NCBI GenBank assembly: GCA_035277545.1
Contig: DATEKI010000114.1
Coordinates: forward strand, 1 to 7,125
DNA length: 7,125 nucleotides
Origin: 66-474 sp035277545
GTDB lineage: Bacteria > Pseudomonadota > Gammaproteobacteria > Xanthomonadales > Rhodanobacteraceae
Direction: 5' to 3'
Shown: positions 1 to 6,600 of the stretch, one piece after another
How the letters are laid out: every line of letters starts with the position of its first letter
Numbering within the stretch: the stretch's first letter is position 1
Position numbers and translations under genes: made by a program
Notes under the pieces: model-generated
Databases searched by the model: none
What the model was told of the DNA's origin: nothing
What the model saw: the letters and a program-made list of their open reading frames with translations, nothing else

Positions 1-1
1 C

Positions 2-406
2 GTGAATGACAACGCCAACCACGATGGCCTGACCGGACTGAAGGTCATGGTCATCGACGATTCGAAGACCATCCGCCGCACCGCCGAAACCCTGCTGAAA
101 AAGGAGGGCGCGGAAGTGCTGACCGCCGTCGACGGCTTCGAGGCGCTGGCCAAGATTTCCGACCTCCGGCCGGACATCATCTTCGTGGACATCATGATGC
201 CGCGGCTGGATGGATACCAGACCTGCGCGCTGATCAAGAACAGCCATGTGTTCCGTTCGACGCCGGTGATCATGCTGTCGTCGAAGGACGGCCTGTTCGA
301 CAAGGCGCGCGGGCGCATCGTGGGTTCCGAGCAATACCTCACCAAACCTTTCACCCGCGACGAATTGCTGGATGCGATCCGGCAGCACGTCGCGACCGTC
401 AAGTAA
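2..406 (+). CDS. pilG: PilG, CheY-like response regulator of twitching motility
   Basis: A 134-residue single-domain receiver protein. The acidic pair is D19-D20, the phosphoacceptor is D63 in FVDIMMPRLDGYQ, the switch Ser/Thr position is S93 in PVIMLSSKDG, and the conserved Lys is K115 in YLTKPF, so all catalytic receiver residues are present. In the Pil-Chp pathway PilG accepts phosphate from the ChpA kinase and promotes pilus extension; in Pseudomonas it also feeds into cAMP signalling (established for the family). The N-terminus starting MNDNAN before the receiver fold, and the stretch KARGRIVGSEQYL, match my memory of xanthomonad PilG rather than a general CheY. The start is GTG at base 2. 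Its ribosome site lies outside the window, so a start further upstream cannot be excluded. It is the first visible gene of a five-gene run, 37 bp before pilH. Confidence 0.95.
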   Translation: MNDNANHDGLTGLKVMVIDDSKTIRRTAETLLKKEGAEVLTAVDGFEALAKISDLRPDIIFVDIMMPRLDGYQTCALIKNSHVFRSTPVIMLSSKDGLFDKARGRIVGSEQYLTKPFTRDELLDAIRQHVATVK

Positions 407-443
407 CGCGAAGGCAGTTCGCTGCATCCAACACGGGGAAACA

Positions 444-815
444 ATGGCAAACATCCTGATCATCGACGATTCGCCCACCGACGTGAAGATTTTTTCCGGC
501 GCGCTGGAGCGGGCGGGTCACAAGGTCACTTCGGTGGCGACCGCCGAGGCCGGCATCGATGCCGCGCACAAGACCAGGCCCGACCTGGTGCTGATGGATG
601 TGATCATGCCCGGCATGAATGGTTTCCAGGCGACCCGCAGCCTCACCAAGGATCCCGAAACCAGCGCGATTCCGGTGCTGATCGTCACCACCAAGAGCAT
701 GGAAACCGATCGCATGTGGGGCATGCGGCAAGGCGCCAAGGACGTGCTGGTCAAGCCGGTCAGCGAAAAGGACCTGGTGGCCCACGTCAACAAGCATCTC
801 CCCGCTGGCGGTTGA
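444..815 (+). CDS. pilH: PilH, CheY-like response regulator of twitching motility
   Basis: A 123-residue single-domain receiver. The residues seen are acidic pair D8-D9, phosphoacceptor D52 in LVLMDVIMPGMNGFQ, switch T82 in PVLIVTTKS and Lys K104 in VLVKPVS. PilH is the second response regulator of the Pil-Chp system; in Pseudomonas it opposes PilG, favouring retraction or acting as a phosphate sink (established knowledge). The motifs W-G-M-R-Q-G-A around residues 92-98 and the start MANILIIDDSPT are typical of PilH. The frame is open back to 372, but that extension would overlap the end of pilG. The ATG at 444 has a purine-rich GGGGAA at 435-440 just upstream and gives the normal family length. 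It ends 7 bp before the pilI start, as expected for a co-transcribed and probably coupled pair. Confidence 0.95.
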   Translation: MANILIIDDSPTDVKIFSGALERAGHKVTSVATAEAGIDAAHKTRPDLVLMDVIMPGMNGFQATRSLTKDPETSAIPVLIVTTKSMETDRMWGMRQGAKDVLVKPVSEKDLVAHVNKHLPAGG

Positions 816-822
816 AGCAGTC

Positions 823-1452
823 ATGAAAAAGCACTCCCGCCACGGCTCGGATCCGCGCAAACACGAAACCGCGCGCCCCGGAGCGGCGGCAACGGGAGGC
901 GTGGCCGTCGAAGCGATGCCGCAGGGTGCCTACGCGCTGCTGGCTCATTACGAGCGCCGCAGTCTTGCGCACGATCCGGGCGTGCCGGAACAGATCGAGG
1001 CGCCCGGCCTGTGGCGCGCGATCGGCTTCCGGGTCGGTGAACACCACTTCGTCAGCGGCATCGACGAGATCAGCGAAATCCTGATGTCGCCGCCGCCGGT
1101 CACCAGCATTCCTTCGACCCGTTCGTGGCTGATGGGCGTGGCCAATGTGCGCGGCAACCTGATCGCGCTGGTCGACCTGAAACAATTCCTGTTCGAACAA
1201 CGTACCCATGTCACCGGCCGCGCGCGCGTGCTGGTGGTCAAGCAGGCAGGCGGCAATGTCGGCCTGCTGGTGGACGAATTGATCGGCCAGCGCAACCTGA
1301 CCGATGCCGACCGCGCGGGTGCGGAAGGCGAAGCCGACCCGGGCCTTGCACGCTTCGTGACCGAGAACGTCAACGTGGGTGCCATGCGGCTGGGTCGTTT
1401 CAGCATGGTGGAGTTGACGCGCACGCCGGAATTCCAGCATGCAGCGGTGTAG
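823..1452 (+). CDS. pilI: PilI, CheW-like coupling protein
   Basis: A 209-residue protein with one CheW-like domain at roughly residues 66-205. The conserved core is GVANVRGNLIALVDLKQFL (R110 in the VRG motif), followed by RARVLVVKQ and GLLVDELIGQ, the usual pattern of CheW strands. In the Pil-Chp system PilI links the PilJ transducer to the kinase ChpA (family knowledge). The 31 residues before M32 (ATG at 916) are basic and then Ala/Gly-rich, and are not part of the CheW fold. Starting at 916 would give 178 residues, about the normal size, and would place the start close to the conserved YERRSLAH. I kept 823 because it lies 7 bp after pilH, while 916 has no well-placed Shine-Dalgarno (GGGAGG at 894-899 is about 16 bases away). 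The gene identity is firm; the exact start is not. Confidence 0.92.
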   Translation: MKKHSRHGSDPRKHETARPGAAATGGVAVEAMPQGAYALLAHYERRSLAHDPGVPEQIEAPGLWRAIGFRVGEHHFVSGIDEISEILMSPPPVTSIPSTRSWLMGVANVRGNLIALVDLKQFLFEQRTHVTGRARVLVVKQAGGNVGLLVDELIGQRNLTDADRAGAEGEADPGLARFVTENVNVGAMRLGRFSMVELTRTPEFQHAAV

Positions 1453-1473
1453 CTCGCGACGGTTCCTCAGGGG

Positions 1474-1487
1474 CTCCCCGCAGGGAG
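1474..1487 (+). promoter_or_regulatory. small stem-loop in the pilI-pilJ gap
   Basis: CTCCC at 1474-1478 can pair with GGGAG at 1483-1487 across a four-base CGCA loop. The 3' arm GGGAG is also a good Shine-Dalgarno for the small ORF beginning at 1496, with 8 bases between, so pairing could hide that ribosome site. No U-run follows, so this is not an intrinsic terminator. A five-pair stem in GC-rich DNA can easily arise by chance. Confidence 0.2.
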
Positions 1488-1495
1488 TGACGAAT

Positions 1496-1534
1496 ATGCA
1501 AGCAACAGACATGGCAACGAGGTGGCAATCATGA
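1496..1534 (+). CDS. possible 12-codon leader ORF overlapping the pilJ start
   Basis: ATG at 1496 opens a 12-residue frame (MQATDMATRWQS) ending in TGA at 1532-1534. The stop overlaps the pilJ ATG at 1531 in the arrangement ATGA, the usual signature of translational coupling. GGGAG at 1483-1487 is correctly placed as its ribosome site. It is a plausible but unproven short leader peptide. A chance ORF of this length is common, so the support is only the combination of ribosome site, ATG and ATGA overlap. I recognise no family, and no function is assigned. Confidence 0.22.
   Translation: MQATDMATRWQS
1519..1525 (+). promoter_or_regulatory. pilJ Shine-Dalgarno
   Basis: GAGGTGG lies 5 bases before the ATG at 1531. 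It decides the pilJ start in favour of 1531 over the in-frame GTG at 1522, which lies inside this very motif and would have no ribosome site of its own. Confidence 0.7.
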
Positions 1535-3531
1535 GCGCGAATTCCGGTGCGGTCCGCAAGGGCACGTCCCCGCAGACCATTCTTATCGTCATCCTGCTGG
1601 CCGCCATCGTGCTGGCCGCGGTGGACTTCTTCCTGCTGAACCGGCACGACAGCCAGGACCGTTCGGCCGCGCAGCTCACCACCCAGATCCAGGTGAACTC
1701 GCAGCAGGTTGCGAACTTCGCCCTGCAGTCGGCCAACGGCAACATCGATGCCTTCAAGGAGCTCACCAGCACCCGCGCCGCGATCGCGGCGGCGGTGCAG
1801 CACCTGAATGCCGGTGATGCCGCGACGGGCTTGCCCGCCTACGGCGATGCGATCGGCGTGCGCGGCCCGATGGGTGCGCTGACGAAGTCGTGGGACCAGT
1901 TGAGCAAGGATCTCGGCAGCATCGAAGCCAACAAGGACGCGGTGCTGGATTCGGCCTCGCAGGCGGCCGCGTTCAACCAGCAGATGCCGGACCTGAACTC
2001 CAAGATCAACCAGGTCATCAGCATCCTGCAGTCGAAAGGTTCCTCTTCGCAGATCTACACCGCCTCGCAGCTGCTGGTGTCGGGCGACCGCCTGATCCGC
2101 CGCGTGGGCGACGTGTTGCAGGGCGGCGCGGATTCCGCAGCCGCCGCCAACGGCCTGGCACTGGACTCCACCAATTACGGCGCCACGCTGAAGCAGCTTT
2201 CCGACAGCTCATCGGGCGAAGCGGAGCGGATCCTTGCCGGCGTGCAGAAGTCGTGGAGTGGACTGGAAGCGCCGGTGCAGAAGGTGATTGCCGCCGCCCC
2301 GACGCTGGTGACGGTCAAGACCGCCGCCACGCAGGCTTCGGTGGATTCGCAGGACGTGTTGCTGAAGGCCAACAGCGTCTCCAACGCGCTCGGCAAGCTG
2401 CCGCAGACGCGGCCGTTCCCGAACGTGTGGTGGGGCTTGTTGGGTGCGGTGGTCGCGGTGGTACTGGCGGTGGTGCTGGCCTTCACCTTCATCGGTGCCG
2501 AGCGCAAGCGCGCCTCCGAAAGCCGCAAGCTCAACGAACGCAACCAGCAGGCCATCATGCGCTTGCTCGATGAAATGGGCACGCTCGCCGAAGGCGACCT
2601 GACGGTGAAAGCCACCGTGACCGAAGACATCACCGGCGCGATCGCGGATTCGGTGAACTTCGCGGTCGAGGCGCTGCGCTCGCTGGTGACGACGATCAAC
2701 GAGACGGCGGTGCGTGTCTCGTCGGCCGCCCAGGAAACCCAGGCGACCGCCAAGCACCTGGCGGACGCGGCCAACCAGCAGGCCGAGCAGATCACCTCCG
2801 CTTCGTCGAAGATCAACGAAATGGCGGTGTCCATCGACCAGGTGTCGAAGAACTCCGCCGACTCGGCGGAAGTGGCGCAGCGCTCGGTGCAGATCGCGTC
2901 CAACGGCGCCCAGATCGTGCGCCAGACCATCAGCGGCATGGATTCGATCCGCGAGCAGATCCAGGAAACCTCCAAGCGCATCAAGCGCCTCGGCGAGTCG
3001 TCGCAGGAAATCGGCTCGATCGTCGAACTCATCAACGACATCGCCGAGCAGACGAACATTCTGGCGCTGAACGCGGCCATTCAGGCCGCCTCGGCGGGCG
3101 AGGCAGGCCGCGGCTTCGCGGTGGTCGCGGACGAAGTGCAGCGACTGGCCGAACGTGCGACCGGCGCGACGAAGCGGATCGAGACGCTGGTGCAGACCAT
3201 TCAGACCGATACCAACGAAGCGGTCAGTTCGATGGAACAGACCACCACGCAGGTGGTGAACGGTGCGCGCCTGGCCGAGGACGCCGGCACCGCGCTGGGC
3301 GAGATCGAAAAGGTGTCGAACAACCTCGCCGGCCTGATTCAGGGCATCTCCAGCGCGGCCAAGCAGCAGTCCGCGGCGGCCACCAACATCTCGTCGACGA
3401 TGACCTCGATTCAGCAGATCACCGCGCAGACTTCGGTGGGCGCCAACCAGACGGCCGAATCGATCGGCAACCTTGCGCAACTCGCGCAGGAGCTGCGTCG
3501 TTCGGTGGCCGACTTCAAGCTGCCGGCCTGA
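1531..3531 (+). CDS. pilJ: PilJ, type IV pilus methyl-accepting transducer
   Basis: A 666-residue inner-membrane chemoreceptor-like protein. Transmembrane segment 1 is at about residues 16-36 (ILIVILLAAIVLAAVDFFLL). A periplasmic region rich in Ser, Ala and Gln spans about 37-299 and corresponds to the PilJ-type sensor domain. Transmembrane segment 2 is at about 300-322. A HAMP-like segment follows at about 340-390 (TLAEGDLTVKATV from 351). The rest is the coiled-coil signalling domain, with its hairpin tip at about 501-540 (IAEQTNILALNAAIQ, then GEAGRGFAVVADEVQRLAER). In the tip the usual IEAAR of enteric receptors reads IQAAS (Q518, S521), which I recall as usual for PilJ. Known PilJ proteins respond to pilus and surface cues and signal through PilI to ChpA. 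The C-terminus (SVADFKLPA) has no CheR-docking pentapeptide. The start is set by the GAGGTGG ribosome site. The gene is followed directly by chpA, with no pilK between them. Confidence 0.95.
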   Translation: MSANSGAVRKGTSPQTILIVILLAAIVLAAVDFFLLNRHDSQDRSAAQLTTQIQVNSQQVANFALQSANGNIDAFKELTSTRAAIAAAVQHLNAGDAATGLPAYGDAIGVRGPMGALTKSWDQLSKDLGSIEANKDAVLDSASQAAAFNQQMPDLNSKINQVISILQSKGSSSQIYTASQLLVSGDRLIRRVGDVLQGGADSAAAANGLALDSTNYGATLKQLSDSSSGEAERILAGVQKSWSGLEAPVQKVIAAAPTLVTVKTAATQASVDSQDVLLKANSVSNALGKLPQTRPFPNVWWGLLGAVVAVVLAVVLAFTFIGAERKRASESRKLNERNQQAIMRLLDEMGTLAEGDLTVKATVTEDITGAIADSVNFAVEALRSLVTTINETAVRVSSAAQETQATAKHLADAANQQAEQITSASSKINEMAVSIDQVSKNSADSAEVAQRSVQIASNGAQIVRQTISGMDSIREQIQETSKRIKRLGESSQEIGSIVELINDIAEQTNILALNAAIQAASAGEAGRGFAVVADEVQRLAERATGATKRIETLVQTIQTDTNEAVSSMEQTTTQVVNGARLAEDAGTALGEIEKVSNNLAGLIQGISSAAKQQSAAATNISSTMTSIQQITAQTSVGANQTAESIGNLAQLAQELRRSVADFKLPA

Positions 3532-3578
3532 CGGCGGGACGTGAAATGATCGCGGGCGACGACATGGTATCCACGGCA

Positions 3579-3640
3579 ACCGGTTCTCCCGGTCTGGCTG
3601 CGGACGCGTCCGCAGGGTACGCGGCGGGCGGTTCTGACCG
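3579..3640. repeat. cluster of three inverted repeats in the pilJ-chpA gap
   Basis: Three potential stem-loops sit close together. ACCGG (3579-3583) pairs with CCGGT (3589-3593). An 18-bp perfect palindrome CTGCGGACGCGTCCGCAG occupies 3598-3615; as RNA it folds to a 7-bp stem with a CGCG loop. CGGT (3629-3632) pairs with ACCG (3637-3640). The last ends right at the GGAAA (3640-3644) that would be the ribosome site for chpA at 3651. They could be a protein-binding operator, an RNA processing or stability element, or chance in GC-rich DNA. No U-run follows any stem, so they do not look like terminators. If chpA instead starts at 3546, this DNA is coding and the symmetry is less meaningful. Confidence 0.35.
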
Positions 3641-3650
3641 GAAACCGACG

Positions 3651-6600
3651 ATGCGACTTGAAGAACACATCGACTTCTCGACCCTGGGGTGGGTCAAGCC
3701 GCAGATCGACGAACTGCTGTCGGAGGCACGCCAGGCGCTCGAGGCGTTCGCCGAAAACGCGGACGACGTGCGCGCGATGCAAAGTTGCGTCGGACTGTTG
3801 CACCAGGTGCTCGGCACGCTGCGCATCGTCGAGCTGTACGGTGCCGCCGAACTCGACCAGGAAATGGAGCATCTCGCGCAGGCGGTGCTCGACGGCAAAG
3901 TCGCCGACCGCGAAGATGCCATGGGCGCGTTGATGCGCGGCCTGGTGCAGCTGCCGGATTACCTCGACCTGATCGAAAGCGGCCACAAGGACATCCCCAT
4001 CGTCCTGCTGCCGCTGCTCAACGAGTTGCGCGACGCGTACGGCGAGGAGCCCGCCGACCAGCGCGTGCTGTTCCATCCCGATCTCGATCGCCCGTTGCCG
4101 CCCGATGCGGCCGGTGCGCGTGCCGCGTATCCGTTCGCGGACCTGCGCCAGCGCGTCACCCAGATTCGCGCGCGCTTCCAGGTGCAATTGCTGGCGTGGA
4201 CGCAGGGCAAGCAGCCGAACTTTGCGGAAATGCGCGATTGCATGGACGAGTTGCGCGCCGTGTGCCACGCGGAATCCGCGCGCCGCCTGTGGTGGATCGC
4301 GGGTGGCGTGCTGGAAACCCTGCAGCAGGGCCGGCTGGATCACCATCTTTCGAGTTTGCGGCAACAGTTCGGGCACCTCGACCGCACCATCCGCCACATG
4401 CAGGACCAGGGCGAGGAAGTGTGCGGCGACGAGGATGCGCGCGAACTCACCCGCACGCTCCTGTATTACATCGCGCAGGCTGCGCCGGGTCCGGGCCGCA
4501 GCGAAGCCATTTCGCAATGTTTCGCGCTGGACCGGATGGTGCCGACCGAGGCGGAACTCGACCGCGCACGCGCGGCGATGTCCGGGCGCAACCGCGCGTT
4601 GCTGGATACCGTCGCCAAGGCCGTCCGCGAAGACCTTTTGCGCGTCAAGGAAGGACTCGACATCTTCCTGCGCCGCGAAGACCGCAGTCCGCAGCAGCTC
4701 GCGCCACAGGTCGAGGTGCTGCACCGGGTCGGCGACACGCTGGGCGTGCTGGGCCTCGAAGCGCCTGCCAGGATGATCGGCGAGCAGCGGCAGACCATCG
4801 TCGCGATGATCGACGGCAAGCGCGAAGCCAGGCCGGAAACCATCCTCGACGTTGCCAGCGCGTTGCTGTACGTCGATGCGTCGCTGGACGAACACATCGA
4901 GCATCTCGGAACGGACGGTCAGGCGGACGACGCCCTGCCACGCAGCGAAGCGCGCAAGATCATGCGCGCGCTGATGCACGAGGCCGGTGCCAACCTCGGC
5001 AAGGTCAAGGAACACATCACCGCATTCATAGAGTCCTCGTGGTCGCACGAGCAGTTGGCCGAAGTGCCGCGCCTGCTGACCGAGGTCGGCGGCGCGTTGC
5101 GCATCCTCAACCTCGAGCGTCCCGCCGTCCTTGTCGAAGGCATCGACCGCTACGTCGGCAACGAGCTGATCACCGACCGCAAGGTGCCCACGGTCGACGA
5201 GATGGACCAACTCGCCGATGTCGTGGCCGGCGTCGAGTACTACCTCGAGCTGGGCCACGACGTGAACGCCAGCGACAGCCGCATCCTCGATGGCGCCCAG
5301 CACAGCCTGGAACTGCTGCGCTATTGGCCGATTCCCGCGCGCCGTGAACCGGCGCGGCCGGCGGAGGCGGATGAGCCGGCGCCTGCGCCGCAGCCGTCCG
5401 AAGCGGTGTCGGCGGTGCCAGTGGAAGCGGAAGCACCCGTGTCCGTGGAAGCCGCCGCGCCCGCTGCGTTGGAACAAGCCGCGCCGCCGGCCGCGCAGGC
5501 CTTCACCGTTCCCGGCGTGGGGCCGGGCAAGTGGGTCGACGTCGAAGAAGAGGTTCTGGAACCGATCGCTGGCGAAGGCACGCCGGTGGACACGTCGTTC
5601 CAGGACGCAGCCGGCATCGACGAGGAAATCCGCGAGGTTTTCGTCGAGGAAGTCGGCGAGGAAATCGCCAACATCAATGTCAACCTGCCGGCGTGGAAAT
5701 CCAATCCGGAGGATCTGGATGCACTGAAGAACGTGCGGCGTTCCTTCCACACGCTCAAGGGTTCAGGGCGGCTGGTGGGTGCCGTGGCATTGGGTGAGTT
5801 CAGCTGGAAAGTCGAGAACATGCTCAACCGCGTGCTCGACCAGACCATCAAGCCCGACGCGAACGTGCAGGCGCTGGTCGATGCCGCGGTGGCGACGTTG
5901 CCCAAGCTGCATTCCGGGTTGCAAGGCGTGAGTACGACGATCGACCCGCCGCTCGATGCCATCATGCAGGCCGCCGACAAGCTCGCGGCCGGGCAGCCGG
6001 CGCGGGTGGAAGATCTCGCGCAGGGTTACCACAAGGTCATGCGCCAGGTGCGCCGCTGGGTTCCGCTTGCAGAGCCGGAGCATTTGGCCGAGGCGGCCCT
6101 GGATGCACCGCTCGCACCGGCCGTCACCTCGCCCGTCACCGGGTTGCCAGTGGTCGATCCGATCCTGCTCGACGTGTTGCGTACCGAAGTCGGCCAGCAT
6201 CTCGAAGGCATGCGCGGGTACCTGGCGCGTGACGCGGCGTTCGACGCCGTCGTCGATGACGAGCTGGTGCGTTCGGTGCATACGTTGCACGGCGCCATCG
6301 CGATGGTCGGCGTCGACTCGCTGGCCACCATGCTGGCGCCGCTGGAGGTCTGGATTCGCCGCGTGCGCAGCGCCGACGCGGCGCTGGATCGCGAAGGCTG
6401 CGACGCGCTGCGCGATGCGATTGCGATGACCGAGCACGTGATGGCGCAATTCGATGCGCCGGTGCCGGACGTGCCCGATGCCACGGCCTTGACCGAGCGC
6501 CTGGAGGCCCTGCGCAATCGCTGGCCGGAAGCCTCGCCACTGGGTGGCCCGAGGCACGCCGCGGAAGCCCGCGTGCCCGCCGCCACGCAACCGGAAGAAG

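Noticed and set aside
1470..1490. Stem-loop between pilI and pilJ as a transcription terminator
   Set aside because: The stem is only five pairs with no following U-run, and the genes on either side belong to one pathway and are normally co-transcribed.
2209..3579. A 456-codon minus-strand frame opposite pilJ
   Set aside because: The antisense is of low complexity (Arg, Leu, Gly, His, Asp), and the + strand pilJ explains the region fully.
3689..5347. A 552-codon + strand open frame in a different phase from chpA
   Set aside because: The composition is extreme in Arg, Ala, Gly and Pro, typical of an out-of-frame reading of GC-rich coding DNA. The chpA frame in the same DNA carries conserved PilL/ChpA motifs.
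3411..5750. A 779-codon open frame on the minus strand
   Set aside because: It overlaps the end of pilJ and most of the chpA N-terminus, is rich in Arg, His, Gln and Val as expected from GC-rich antisense, and shows no known motif. The + frame is clearly ChpA.
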